This document shows positions 54,635 to 64,000 of a stretch of 64,000 nt of DNA, one piece after another. The stretch is from Saccharopolyspora spinosa NRRL 18395 (lineage in GTDB: Bacteria > Actinomycetota > Actinomycetes > Mycobacteriales > Pseudonocardiaceae): contig NZ_GL877881.1 in NCBI RefSeq assembly GCF_000194155.1, forward strand, positions 212,611 through 276,610. The letters run 5' to 3'. How positions within the stretch are numbered: the stretch's first letter is position 1; each line of letters opens with the position of its first letter. A program made the translations under genes and the position numbers. The notes below the pieces were generated by a model. The model saw nothing but the letters and a program-made list of their open reading frames with translations. It ran no database searches and had not been told where the DNA came from.

Positions 54635-55256
54635 GGTGTTCCATTTCTCGCATGACATCCCACGCCCCCGCCTCCGCGAAGCGCGTGGCCACAGCAGCTC
54701 CGATCTCACGGCTATTGCTGATAATGACAGCGGCTCTTCCCTCAAGGGCTCTTCCCTCAAGGTTGCTCGCAGACACGACGCCGCCCAATTTCCCGGATAC
54801 GGATGATGCGCGCACGAATGGGAAGCGTGAGATAAATATGGCCAGCGCGAAGCCAAGTTGGATTCGATGGACACTAGTTGATGTACGAGGACAAGTGGAA
54901 ACCCTACCTACCGCCAGCCGTCGCCGTAATCATAGATCCCAGGCGGCGGGCACATGAACCCCGCGTTGCGCATATGTGCACCACACGTTGCACAAAAGGG
55001 CAACTCTGCAGGCCGACACGTTGCCCAGGGCTCTGTTACAGCGCTCCACTGAGCTGGCAGACACGTGAGCACTGCCCTACGATCATGGTCCTGAGGAAGT
55101 CTGGTGATTACCAAGTCTCAGCTTGCGCACGTCTTTGCCACGGAAACCAGTTCCTGCTCTAAGAGTTGCGAGGGCGAGTCGCACCTGCTACCAGAAAACC
55201 AGCCAAGCAAGACACTCCCTTAACATGCATTTTCCCGCGCCGTGAGGAGCAGAAAC
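54635..55256. promoter_or_regulatory. Divergent intergenic region
   Basis: About 620 bases between the dioxygenase-like gene (minus) and the flavin monooxygenase (plus). No gene is evident. A direct duplication of AGGGCTCTTCCCTCAAGG-type sequence occurs at about 54738-54762. Promoters for both directions are expected here. Confidence 0.45.
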
Positions 55257-56735
55257 GTGAAGCTTTGCGTGATCGGAGCCGGCCTGGCAGGCGTCGCAGC
55301 CGCGAAAGTGATGAAGGAAGACGGGTTCGACGTGACCGTCTTCGACAAGTATGACCAGGTCGGTGGAATCTGGTCGCCACAAGGGTTCTACGACGGCCTT
55401 CGCAACCAGTCACCCGACCGCCTTTACGAGTTCTCAGATCTGCCCAACCCCCGGTACATGCCGCGCGCGGCAGGTGTCCAGGAATATCTGCAGCAATACG
55501 CCAAGAAATTTGGGGTGCTGGAGTTTATCCACCCGGACACGGAGGTCGTGTCCGTCCGTCCCGTGGCTACCGACGGCATGCCTGGATCCAACGGATGGGA
55601 TGTCCACGTCCGATCCGCCGCCACGGGCCCGGCCGGCCGCACCGAGACGTTCGACTACGTCGTAGTCGCCAGCGGCGCCCACCACGTGCCTTACCTGCCC
55701 GACATCCCCGGTCGGGAACGCTTCACAGGCGAAGTGACGCACTGCAAGGACCTGCGCGACGAGCAGATCACCGGACAACGTGTCACCGTGGTCGGCGGCG
55801 GCAAGTCCGCATTGGAAGTCGCCACCCGTGCCGCCTCCAACGGTTCCACGGTGACGCTCGTCCAGCGGCATGCGAACTGGATGTTTCCCGAACGCCTGCT
55901 CTTCGGGACGGTGCGCTCCAAGTGGCTGCTCTTCTCCCGCCTGTCCGAGGCGCTGCTGCCGACCTACCATGATCCGGCCTACGTGCGCCGCATCGACCGC
56001 ATCCCCGCATCGATCAAGAAAACGGCGTGGCGCCTCATCATGCGTGACACCCTCGCCACGAGCGGGCTGTCGAAACTGGCCCTGCACCAGCCAACGACGC
56101 CACTGCCCCACGGGCTGGTTCGCTTCGGGTCCATACCCCGTGGATATGTCCGCCATGTCCGCCAAGGCAACATCCGCGTCCTGATCGACGCCGTCGACTC
56201 CTACACGAAACACGGACTTCGCCTCACCAGCGGCGCAGAAGCACCCGCAGACATCATCGTGTTCGCCACCGGGCAGCAGAGGAAGTTCCCGTTCCTGGAA
56301 CCGGCCATCCGCGTGAATGACCAGACTGGACACCTTCGCCTCTACAAGGGCATCGTCCCGCCGGAAACCAAGCGCTTGGGGCTCATCGGATTCCGCCACC
56401 TGTTCCAGTTCCCGCTGGGGATGGAGCTGTGCTCCCACTGGCTCTCCAGCTACTTCCTGCAGACGCTCCGGCATGCACCCAAGCACGAAGAAATGGTCAA
56501 GGAAGTGGAGAACAGACTAGTGTGGCAGGACCGGGTCTTCCCGGGCAGCGGTGGATACGAGTTCGGCCCCTACACCCTGCACTCCGCGGATGAGCTCCTC
56601 GACGACATGGGTCTGCCCACGCGCAGGGCCAGCAACTTCCTCGCCGACCTGCTGCTTCCAGTAAACGCCGAGCACTACGCAGGACTCGCCGCCGAGCGAC
56701 GCGGACGCGTCCACGCGTCGAGTAAGAGCTCCTAA
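55257..56735 (+). CDS. Flavin-containing monooxygenase
   Basis: A 492-residue class B flavin monooxygenase. The FAD motif is LCVIGAGLAGVAAAKVM near the N terminus, the second Rossmann motif is VTVVGGGKSALEVATRAA, and IIVFATGQQRKFPFLE matches the ATG-containing third motif. GTG 55257 is chosen because GAGGAG lies 8-13 bases upstream; the frame also opens at 55242. It is divergent from the P450/adenylation trio and may oxygenate its product (inference). It is intact, unlike the monooxygenase at 28387. Confidence 0.88.
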   Translation: MKLCVIGAGLAGVAAAKVMKEDGFDVTVFDKYDQVGGIWSPQGFYDGLRNQSPDRLYEFSDLPNPRYMPRAAGVQEYLQQYAKKFGVLEFIHPDTEVVSVRPVATDGMPGSNGWDVHVRSAATGPAGRTETFDYVVVASGAHHVPYLPDIPGRERFTGEVTHCKDLRDEQITGQRVTVVGGGKSALEVATRAASNGSTVTLVQRHANWMFPERLLFGTVRSKWLLFSRLSEALLPTYHDPAYVRRIDRIPASIKKTAWRLIMRDTLATSGLSKLALHQPTTPLPHGLVRFGSIPRGYVRHVRQGNIRVLIDAVDSYTKHGLRLTSGAEAPADIIVFATGQQRKFPFLEPAIRVNDQTGHLRLYKGIVPPETKRLGLIGFRHLFQFPLGMELCSHWLSSYFLQTLRHAPKHEEMVKEVENRLVWQDRVFPGSGGYEFGPYTLHSADELLDDMGLPTRRASNFLADLLLPVNAEHYAGLAAERRGRVHASSKSS

Positions 56736-56889
56736 CCTCGGCGTTGCATCGAAGCACCGCAGTTGATGGGCGCACCGGCGAACGCAGGTGGCACCGGCTG
56801 AGTTGGTGGAGCCGGGCAGGGCCGCGGTACTGATGCCACCGTCGCCAGTGTGATCACTGCAGATGGGTGACGGTGGATCGTGACAGTTC

Positions 56890-57180
56890 GATGATCAGCG
56901 CACTGAAAGGTGCCGGATTCCGTTGAGGGTCAACGGGATTGTCACCGCGGAACCGACCCTTGCGGTGGCGGTGATGACGGCCAGGCACAAATGTGCGAGC
57001 AGCACGACGGTTATCCAGCGGCACCGAAAGGTCCAGGCGCGGACGTGGTGCCGGTCCAGCCCGGTTCCCCTTGGCAGCCGTGGCAACGTTGAACAGTCGG
57101 TATGACCGCAGGCTGGCCGATGTCACGGCGGCCGGCCAACCGTAGCGTGGACGCTTATCAGTGCGCACATCCTTCTGCGA
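56890..57180 (-). mobile_element. IS701-like transposase C-terminal remnant, copy 2
   Basis: The minus frame reads TGLDRHHVRAWTFRCRWITV and VLLAHLCLAVITAT, the C-terminal end of IS701-type transposases. The sequence and its flank toward 57180 match 38470-38690, including the CAGGCTGGCCGATGTC and GGCGGCCGGCCAACC blocks. No catalytic region is left. Confidence 0.6.
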
Positions 57181-57204
57181 GGATTGCCCGCGTCCTCGGC
57201 CTGC

Positions 57205-57440
57205 CATCGCGAACGCCGGAGCAAGGGTTTGAATCGTATGCGGTTGCCATCGAGCGGCTCAGAGACGCCGTCGGTATCCCGCCCTCCTTCGCCGAAATCG
57301 GCGTCGAGGAAACGTCCTTCCTTGCCGCTTTGCCGACGCAAGCGATGAACGCCTATGAGGACCAATGTGCTCCGACCAACCCGCGTGCTCCCGTGCTCGA
57401 GACATGCAGAAGCTGATGCTCGATGCCTTCTACTACTGCA
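57205..57440 (+). pseudogene. Iron-containing alcohol dehydrogenase C-terminal fragment
   Basis: The plus frame reads AIERLRDAVGIPPSFAEIGV, ETSFLAALPTQAMNAYEDQC and APTNPRAPVLE, the conserved C-terminal end of Fe-ADH/AdhE-type enzymes. A frameshift just after leads to QKLMLDAFYY, the expected last helix. The rest of the gene is absent; the left side joins the IS701-like remnant. Confidence 0.65.
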
Positions 57441-58432
57441 GTAACCAGCAGAACTCTCCAGTGGATCACAGCATTCCTTCCTCGCGGAACGGACAAGTCC
57501 GAACGACGGCAGGCGCGTCACGCTAAGGCTCGATCTACCGGAGTTTCCGGGTTGTGGTTCGGATGTGAGTAGGTGAGATGCCCTCTCGAGCTTGGACGAT
57601 TGATCTTGCTGAAGGACCACTGCGTCGAACCGAGAGGGCATCTCTGGAGTGCCTTACGACGTGAGGTCACAGCCGTGGTGACTGACTGCGTCGATTGGAG
57701 AGTGTCCAAGACTGGTCCTCGCCCGCTGTCGATATAAGACTGACGGAGATGGTTGACACCCGGGTTTGATGATCATAGGGAGATCCGGGTGAGTGAACCC
57801 CAGTTGGACCGCGAGGCGCGCGGCGCCTCGCGGTCCTGCGTCATGTGGAGGGACGTAGTGCGGAGGCCCCCGGATTTATCCGTGGGGAGGAAGCGCGTCA
57901 AGTGGCGGTCGGGTGCCGTAGAAGATGATGTGTTGCTCGCCGTAGCGCAACCAGCCGCCCCAGTCCTACGGCGACACATCGATGCAAACCGAGGTAGCTC
58001 TCATCGGGCGCTTCTCACCCGAGCGACCAGCCCGCGTCGCCGTCGGTGACAGTCGCATCGTCGAAGGGGCAGCGGCGGCATTGTGCCGGAGGCGCGATCC
58101 CAGCCGGCCGTAAGCGGCGGGGCGACAACGAAGCCCCCACCGCGAACTCCCGGCCGTCGCCTGCTGCCGGGCATCAGTGGCGGGACTGACCATCGGACGA
58201 TGCCCTTGTTCACCCCAAACGGAGGGCCATACGTACATGAACCGTGCCGTAAGGCAATCACATACGCCTACGATGTGATCCATGCCACATTCGTTTCCGT
58301 TCGTGTCGGGGAGATCCGCGAATGCGGCGGATGGTGTGGAAAACCTGGCCATTCGCCTTCTCGAGGTGCTACCGCGCCCATTCGCGCTTCCCGGGCGGCG
58401 AATACATCCCGGCACTGAAAGGAGCCACCACA
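57441..58432. other. Stretch without recognised gene
   Basis: About 990 bases. Apart from the hairpin at 57806-57836 nothing is secure; frames on both strands are short, basic and lack domains. It is probably decayed sequence. Confidence 0.4.
57806..57836. terminator. GC-rich perfect hairpin
   Basis: The arms GGACCGCGAGGCGC and GCGCCTCGCGGTCC (14 bp) flank a 3-base loop. It is terminator-like, but no intact gene ends nearby. Confidence 0.6.
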
Positions 58433-58594
58433 ATGGATCTTTCTACCGCTCCCCTTCTCACAGCAGAGCCACGGCAGCGCGTGGACAGCGACCACGAGCC
58501 GGTCGAGCTAGCCTCGCCAGGCTGCCTCAAGCAAACAGTCACTCCGGCCGTCGCCATGTTCGATGAGAGCCACATTGTCCGTGGCTACGACTGA
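58433..58594 (+). CDS. Small ORF, 53 aa
   Basis: AAAGGAG lies 8 bases before ATG 58433. The product begins MDLSTAPLLTAEPRQRVDSD and ends FDESHIVRGYD, with one Cys in the middle (SPGCLKQ). A short leader-like acidic half and a distinct C-terminal half would fit a precursor peptide, but no modification enzyme is adjacent, so this is only a possibility. Confidence 0.35.
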   Translation: MDLSTAPLLTAEPRQRVDSDHEPVELASPGCLKQTVTPAVAMFDESHIVRGYD

Positions 58595-58910
58595 CTGACC
58601 CGGCTACGGCATGGTCTATAACGCGTCGAGGCAAATTAGGAGGTGGAAGCGTCCCGGAAGCACACGCCGAAGACCACCTACTGATCGGGAACTCAAAGGT
58701 GTGATCTTCCTTGGTCTGACATGATCGCTGGTGTACGGGACGCGCGGAGGTTGCCGGCTGGGCGCAAGAGGATTTGCAGCGCAGAGTGGTCGCAGTGGTT
58801 CATGCTGGGATGACTCAGGCCGCGTTCGGGCTTTCCGGTCTGGTGTGGACAAGCAAGGCCGTGGCCGAGCCGATCCGGGTGCGGCACGGCATCGTTGATG
58901 CCTGCTCGCT

Positions 58911-59503
58911 CAGGGCGTGTGCAAGGTTGACCTGTCCGGTTTAGGTAGTTTCGGGCGGGAAGGTGGGTGGCAGGTTGCCCAGGTGGTGGACAGGTTGGCC
59001 AGGTGGTGGACCGTTTCGATACCGGCGGCTGTGCCGTTCGGTCGGCGCCAGCGCCATATCCGGTTCGCAAGTTTCCGTCCAGAACAAAGACCTTCCAGGC
59101 TGCGGGTCCTGGCACGTCCGTACCCGCCCACGATTTCCATTGAAATTGCGGAGGTTGTCCACAGGCATCGGCGTGTCGGGATGCGACACGCCGACGGTCC
59201 GCAAGTTCCATTGAAATCGAAGGTTCGATTTCAATGGAACTTGCGGCTTCTCTCCGCCGAGGCGGACTCGATGAACGTCTTCGCACCGGGAGTCACACGA
59301 CCCCGCAAGGACTCGACTGTGAGGGTGGGCCGGTCAAGCACAACCCGAACCAGGGAAGCCAAGAACACAAGAGCGCGGCTCCTGGACAGACCGTCACGGC
59401 TTGAACAACCCGATTGATCTCCCACCGGAAACCGCGCCCTCGTCTCGCGTCCCACCTGGACAAAACCCGCCGCAACCCTCAGATCAACCTTGCACACGCC
59501 CTG
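58911..59503. mobile_element. Complete 593-bp non-autonomous mobile element (R3)
   Basis: Terminal inverted repeats CAGGGCGTGTGCAAGGTTGA (58911-58930) and its exact complement (59484-59503) bound the element. The 10-base flank CCTGCTCGCT occurs on both sides (58901-58910 and 59504-59513), a clear target duplication. No transposase is encoded. It includes an internal palindrome with 23-bp arms at 59199-59221 and 59224-59246. Partial copies lie at 28902-29276 and 29769-30267. Confidence 0.92.
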
Positions 59504-59513
59504 CCTGCTCGCT

Positions 59514-59863
59514 GTTGGCAAGTACCTGCGTTCTTAGGGCCTGTCGCCGCAGATGCCGATTCGCAGGGCCTGCGAGCAGGATTCCGGGGTCGTGCGTCGA
59601 TGGTTCGACGAGGGCTGCCCGGCCATCGCCTCCGCACCCTGGTCCACGAGTCGCAACCAACGACAACGTGCGCGGTCCAAACACGTGCTGGAGACGGCCA
59701 TTTCGCAGGAACGCCGTATTCAACGCCATCGACCGTGCCCCAAGCGAACGAGCCGAAGAGCTATCGCCACCCTTTCTGGCCGCACCTCGCCTGCGCACCT
59801 TGGTGCTTGCTGACGCAGTCGCGTTCGCAAATGCTTGACAGCTCGACCGGTGAACGACCGAGC
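59514..59863. other. Stretch without recognised gene
   Basis: About 350 bases between the mobile element and the DUF6314 gene. No domain or convincing start was seen on either strand. Confidence 0.4.
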
Positions 59864-60349
59864 TCAGGCTTCGTCCTCGACCGACATGCGTCGGAACGCC
59901 GTGGTGGACGTATAGCTCTTGGCCGGGCCGGTGACTGTCCACACCTGCCACCAGGCATCCGGGCCGTGGATGACGAACTCGCCCAGGTAAAGATCATCGC
60001 AGCAGGGATGGCGTACCGACCACCGGCCGTGGCGCAGATCGAGATCGTGGAAGAAGCCGCCGTGGTCGAAATGCACGTCGGCCAGCCCCGGGCCACGCAC
60101 CCGGAAATGAAGGACCCGTGTCGCCGGTCCCCGGTGCTCCCCCATGACCAGCGTTCCACGCTCCTGGTAAACGAGCACGTCGTCATCAAGGGTGAAACCC
60201 GCAATGCCGGTGAACACCGCCAAACCCGAACCGGCGGAATCGACGATCTTCCGGTCCAGCTCCCACCGTCCGGCGAAGTAAGCGACGAGGTCGGTAACCC
60301 GGAAGTCGGTTGCGGTGCGCACGGAGTCCACATGTGCATTCTGCCGCAC
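59864..60349 (-). CDS. DUF6314 family protein
   Basis: A 161-residue protein with the conserved pattern of this small actinobacterial family: YFAGRWELDRKI near the N terminus, FTGIAGF, YQERGTLVMG, DLRHGRWSVRHPCCDDLYLG and VTGPAKSYTSTTAFRR at the end. The fold is probably a lipocalin-like barrel (inference). The function is unknown. It lies 264 bases from the SsgA-like gene in the same orientation. Confidence 0.75.
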   Translation of the reverse strand: MRQNAHVDSVRTATDFRVTDLVAYFAGRWELDRKIVDSAGSGLAVFTGIAGFTLDDDVLVYQERGTLVMGEHRGPATRVLHFRVRGPGLADVHFDHGGFFHDLDLRHGRWSVRHPCCDDLYLGEFVIHGPDAWWQVWTVTGPAKSYTSTTAFRRMSVEDEA

Positions 60350-60613
60350 CAGGCGCCGAGAGCAGCTCTATCCGCCGAACGCGGTCGAGGTGATCGCGGC
60401 AACGCGCGCTGACCAGGAGAAACACGACTTCGAGTGCCGCCACAGTTCCGTGTTCGCCGACGCCGAGTCCACCTGGGGAAACAGCGTGCCGCCGGAGAAA
60501 TGCAATCAAACTTCGAGGCGGCAAAGATCGATGTCGGTGGCGTGGCCGCGAAGGTGCATCCCGTCCCCGGACCAGTCCATGCGGAGGCCTGGGTGACAAT
60601 CGGGGAATACGGC

Positions 60614-61069
60614 TCAATCGTGCTCGGCGGGACTTCGGTCATTCCGCCGATCGTTCAGGAGCACTCTGCTCAACGCATCATCGACGCTCAGCCACCGGTG
60701 TTCATCGCCGGATGCAATGATGGCATAGGTGTCGTTCAAGAATCGTGCCAGGACATCAGTCCTCGTTTCGAAGACGCCCTGTCCCGACGGGGCGGTCAGC
60801 GCGATCACCACGAGCTCAGGGTTGTCAGGTCGAGGGCTGATGCGCACGTTACCTTCCCCGCTGCGGCTTACCAGCCCGGCGGCGAGGAGGTCGCGGGCGA
60901 TCATGCAGTGAGCCCGGCTGTTCCGACCGGGATTGAAGATCATGCCCACCGCGTACGGATCGCGCGTTTCGTACCGCAGTTCAAGTTGGATCGGCGGGCT
61001 CACCACTGGTGGGGTCGCCAGGTCGAAGACCGTGGCGAAGCGGATGATCAGCCTATGGTTTCTAACCAT
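60614..61069 (-). CDS. SsgA-family sporulation/cell-division regulator
   Basis: A 151-residue SsgA/SsgB-like protein; family members recruit division proteins and control septation in filamentous actinomycetes. Recognisable parts are IQLELRYETRDPYAVGMIFN, ARDLLAAGLVSRSGEGNVRI and TAPSGQGVFETRTDVLARFL. ATG 61069 is chosen for the AGGAG 9 bases upstream; the frame extends to 61129 without a ribosome site. It supports a filamentous, sporulating host. Confidence 0.85.
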   Translation of the reverse strand: MVRNHRLIIRFATVFDLATPPVVSPPIQLELRYETRDPYAVGMIFNPGRNSRAHCMIARDLLAAGLVSRSGEGNVRISPRPDNPELVVIALTAPSGQGVFETRTDVLARFLNDTYAIIASGDEHRWLSVDDALSRVLLNDRRNDRSPAEHD

Positions 61070-61129
61070 CAGATGCACTCCTGAAGCATCGAATCCCCCA
61101 TCAAACGCAGCATGGTTCCCCGTAACCAC

Positions 61130-61906
61130 ATCTGCTTCACCGCATCGTCAGATTCACGCGCGCTACCAGGCACCGCGCTCATCAAGACCGGCGAACCAAC
61201 GGGACAACAATATTTTCGCGACTTCCGGTCACGACGAAACTCGCGCCCCACAGGGGAGTCCCGGGCAGCGAGCATGCCCGGATGAACATCCTCGATTCCC
61301 CGAAGCATCGCCAGCTCTTCTGGACAGCTGAAAACGCAGAGTTCAACGAGAAGCACTTCCCGCTATCTGATATGGGCCCACAATGGCTCACTCCCGCCCC
61401 CCAGCACAGCTGAAGCGAACAGCGGCGCGACGACTTCTGCCAGGCTCAGAGCTGTGCCTACAACCCGGACGTCTTCGATCGCTTTCCCGCTACCGTGTCG
61501 CGACTGCGCTGCCTATCCCAGTACACGACGATGTCGCCGATCTCCACACGCCCGGACTGAGCCAAGAACAATCGACCGTCGATAAGTAAATGTGCCACCC
61601 ATTCTCAAGCCATATGCGATGAATCCCCAAAGACGGGAGGCGTGGCCGAAGCGGTGCGGGAACTGGTTGCTCGCCCCGCTCCCGGCCGGGGGTCGCCTCG
61701 CGTCTCCGCGTCCGCGGCCATGACGAGGACGACACTCGCGTGCGTCCACACATGCCGCAGGTGGCGGCCGCGTGTTGCTCCGGCGCGGCTCAGACCGGTT
61801 GCCAGGAACGCCCCGATGTTCTTCGTCCAAGCCTCGAAACCGGGATGAAGCCGGCAGGCGAATGCGTCCGAGCACACAGCGGACTTCGGTGCACCCACCA
61901 GCCGAG
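61130..61906. other. Stretch without recognised gene
   Basis: About 780 bases. A 43-codon plus frame from ATG 61282 (MNILDSPKHRQLFWTAENAE) looks protein-like but has no family and may be a gene tail. The remainder shows only overlapping spurious frames. Confidence 0.35.
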
Positions 61907-61922
61907 AGTGCAATAATGCACT
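61907..61922. promoter_or_regulatory. Inverted repeat, candidate TetR operator
   Basis: AGTGCA-ATAA-TGCACT lies 5 bases before the TetR start codon. Its symmetry, size and position fit an autoregulatory operator for the repressor and the coupled efflux gene (inference). Confidence 0.5.
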
Positions 61923-61927
61923 ATGCC

Positions 61928-62566
61928 ATGAATCGTGCAACAAACATGCGCAGTCGGCGTATGGCGGCGACCGCTGCGCAGGTGACTTCCCACGCCCGCA
62001 GGCTGACCGCGGAACGCGGTCTGTCCGGGTTCACCGTCGAGGAGGTCTGCGAACAGGTCGACATCTCCCGCCGCACCTTCTTCAACTACTTCGCTTCGAA
62101 GGACGACGCCGTCCTCGGAGTTCCCGCACGCGGCGACGACGACGCGTTCAAGGCCCGGTTCGTGGCGGGCGGTGCCCCTGCGGGCACCGGGCTCTCACCG
62201 GCCCTGCTCGAAGACCTCGCCGAGTTGGCGGTGCAGCGCTGGGAGCGCTCCGACATTACAGCCGAGAGCATCCGCGACGTCCTCACCGCGTTCGAACGCG
62301 AGCCCCGGCTTTTCACCCGGATCATCGAGAAGTTGCTGCGCGACGAGCAATCCGACGTGGAACTCGTCGAGCAGCGCGAAGGTCTCACCGCAGGCGATCT
62401 TCGCGCCGCTGCCGCCGTGCAGCTCATCCGCGCGCTCACCAGGGCGACCGCGCGGGAATTCCTCACCCGGACGAACACCGACACCTTCGCGGAGATCCTC
62501 GCCCGCCGGCTCGCCGCCGCCCGCGACCTCTTCGCACCGAATCCCGACCCCGAACGGAAATCATGA
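61928..62566 (+). CDS. TetR-family transcriptional regulator
   Basis: A 212-residue repressor. The N-terminal helix-turn-helix is LTAERGLSGFTVEEVCEQVD and ISRRTFFNYFASKDD, and a divergent ligand-binding half follows. ATG 61928 is taken as start; ATG 61946 is possible. Its stop overlaps the start of an MFS drug exporter (ATGA), the classic arrangement of a repressor and the pump it controls. An inverted repeat lies just upstream. Confidence 0.88.
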   Translation: MNRATNMRSRRMAATAAQVTSHARRLTAERGLSGFTVEEVCEQVDISRRTFFNYFASKDDAVLGVPARGDDDAFKARFVAGGAPAGTGLSPALLEDLAELAVQRWERSDITAESIRDVLTAFEREPRLFTRIIEKLLRDEQSDVELVEQREGLTAGDLRAAAAVQLIRALTRATAREFLTRTNTDTFAEILARRLAAARDLFAPNPDPERKS

Positions 62567-64000
62567 CGGCCACCGCTCCCGCCCCTCTCCTGCTGACGCA
62601 GCGGCGGATTTGGATCATCTTCAGCGCGCTCATCGCGGGCATGCTGCTCTCGAGCCTCGACCAGACGATCGTCGCGACCGCCATGCCGACGATCGTCGGC
62701 GACCTCGGCGGCGTCGAGCACCAGGTGTGGATCACGACCGCCTACCTCCTAGCGACCACGATCGTCATGCCGATCTACGGCAAGTTCGGCGACGTCCTCG
62801 GCCGGCGCCGGCTGTTCCTCATCGCGATCGCGCTGTTCACGGTCGCCTCAGTGGGCTGCGCGTTCGCCACCGACTTCTGGGTTTTCGTGGTGTGCCGAGC
62901 CATGCAGGGCTTAGGCGGCGGTGGGCTCATGATCCTGTCGCAGGCGATCATCGCCGACATCGTCCCGGCCAACGAGCGCGGCAAGTACCTCGGCCCGCTC
63001 GGCGGCATCTTCGGCCTGTCGGCCATCGGCGGTCCCCTGCTAGGCGGGTTCTTCGTCGACCACCTCACCTGGCAGTGGGCGTTCTACATCAACATCCCGG
63101 TGGGCATCGCCGCGTTCGTCATCGCGCTCGTGGCGCTGACCCTGCCGAACAAGAAGGCGACCCAGCCGATCGACGTCCTCGGCGTCGTGTTCCTCTCGAT
63201 CGCCACGACCTGCCTCATCTTCTTCACCGATTTCGGCGGTGACAAGGCGCACGGGTGGGGCGCGATCGAGACGTGGGCCTGGGGTTTCGGCCTGCTCACG
63301 GCAACGGTCGCCTTCGTCATCACCGAGGCGCGCGCCGCAGACCCGGTGATCCCGCTGAGCCTGTTCCGCAACCCGATCTTCGTGAACGCCACCGCGATCG
63401 GACTCGCGCTGGGCCTGGGCATGTTCGCCGCCATCGGGTTCGTGCCGACGTTCCTGCAGATGTCGTCGGGGACTTCGGCGGCCGCCTCCGGGCTGCTGCT
63501 CCTGCCGATGATGGTGGGCCTCATCGGCACGTCGATCGCCTCGGGCGCCGCGATCACCAAGACCGGCCGGTACCGGCTCTTCCCGATCCTCGGCACGATC
63601 ATCACGGCGGCCGCTATGGTCATGATGACGACGCTCGCCGCCGACACCCCGATCTGGCTGATCTGCGTCTACCTGTTCGTCTTCGGCGCCGGCCTCGGAC
63701 TCATCATGCAGGTGGTCGTGCTGGTCGTGCAGAACGCGGTTCCCGCCGCCATGATCGGCACCGCGACGAGCACCAACAACTACTTCCGCGAGGTCGGTGC
63801 CGCGCTCGGTACCGCGGTGTTCGGCACGATCTTCACGACCCGCCTCACCGAGAACCTCACCGGTGTCTTCACCGCGTCCGGCGCCTCGACGTCGGACGCC
63901 TCGACGGCCACCGCGACGCTCGATCCCCAGAAGCTGAGCCAGCTTCCCGCACCCGTGCGCGACGGGGTGGTCACGGCCTACGCCGATGCCCTCGCGCCCG
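62563..64000 (+). CDS. MFS drug exporter, DHA2 (EmrB/QacA) type, truncated by window end
   Basis: An open frame of at least 479 codons runs off the right edge. It begins MTATAPAPLLLTQRRIWIIF and contains the DHA2 motifs LDQTIVATAMPTIVGDLGG (motif D1), YGKFGDVLGRRR (motif A) and GPLLGGFF (motif C), with about 12-14 hydrophobic helices. Proton-driven export of drugs or metabolites across the membrane is expected from the family. It is co-translated with the TetR gene. Confidence 0.92.
   Translation, partial: MTATAPAPLLLTQRRIWIIFSALIAGMLLSSLDQTIVATAMPTIVGDLGGVEHQVWITTAYLLATTIVMPIYGKFGDVLGRRRLFLIAIALFTVASVGCAFATDFWVFVVCRAMQGLGGGGLMILSQAIIADIVPANERGKYLGPLGGIFGLSAIGGPLLGGFFVDHLTWQWAFYINIPVGIAAFVIALVALTLPNKKATQPIDVLGVVFLSIATTCLIFFTDFGGDKAHGWGAIETWAWGFGLLTATVAFVITEARAADPVIPLSLFRNPIFVNATAIGLALGLGMFAAIGFVPTFLQMSSGTSAAASGLLLLPMMVGLIGTSIASGAAITKTGRYRLFPILGTIITAAAMVMMTTLAADTPIWLICVYLFVFGAGLGLIMQVVVLVVQNAVPAAMIGTATSTNNYFREVGAALGTAVFGTIFTTRLTENLTGVFTASGASTSDASTATATLDPQKLSQLPAPVRDGVVTAYADALAP

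Overview
The window is high-GC actinomycete DNA. A WXG100-type secretion pair, an SsgA-family protein, a mycofactocin-gene fragment, frequent GTG/TTG starts and dense polyketide genes suggest a filamentous actinomycete, probably of the Pseudonocardiales (inference; there is no rRNA or complete housekeeping locus to confirm it). Much of the window is accessory: two biosynthetic blocks, one probable tailoring trio and many decayed mobile elements.

Layout. 1-6.5 kb is a graveyard. It holds minus-strand pieces of a protein built from about 51-residue charged coiled-coil repeats, broken by IS256, IS1380, IS3 and IS5-type remnants. 6.8-7.8 kb carries a small ORF and a LuxR-type regulator. 8.5-27.8 kb is one minus-strand operon in the order FAAL, fusion protein, PfaD-like ER, PfaA-like synthase, PfaC-like synthase; the genes overlap or nearly abut. 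28.4-30.3 kb holds a flavin monooxygenase and a regulator, both cut up by copies of a repeat element. 30.5-32.6 kb is a WXG100 pair. 33.2-35.3 kb has a zinc dehydrogenase and a cold-shock protein. 36.3-37.3 kb has a second copy of the small-ORF/LuxR module. 37.7-39.9 kb contains IS256, group II intron and IS701-like remnants and a complete IS5-type element. 40.9-48.7 kb is a plus-strand block: acetolactate-synthase-like enzyme fused to an ACT domain, zinc dehydrogenase, KAS III-like protein without the usual Cys, AMP-ligase and EamA exporter. 49.0-49.4 kb is a chimera of metG and mftD fragments, followed by an adenylate kinase. 50.6-54.6 kb is a minus-strand trio: MbtH-adenylation fusion, P450 and a frameshifted tryptophan-dioxygenase-like gene. 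A flavin monooxygenase follows. 56.9-59.5 kb holds further remnants and a complete 593-bp mobile repeat. 59.9-61.1 kb has DUF6314 and SsgA genes. A TetR/MFS efflux pair runs off the end.

How the main system should work (inference). The PfaA/PfaC/PfaD-like proteins resemble the three-gene polyunsaturated fatty acid synthases of terrestrial myxobacteria and should build a polyene acyl chain. The upstream FAAL can activate a fatty acid onto a carrier protein. The 1162-residue partner joins a catalase-like haem domain, a flavin domain resembling the Cutibacterium acnes polyunsaturated fatty acid isomerase, an acyl carrier protein and a thioesterase. Together they look like an assembly line that makes, isomerises and/or oxidatively rearranges a polyene acid on a carrier before releasing it. 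I know of no described pathway with this combination, and it is the strongest candidate for a new system here.
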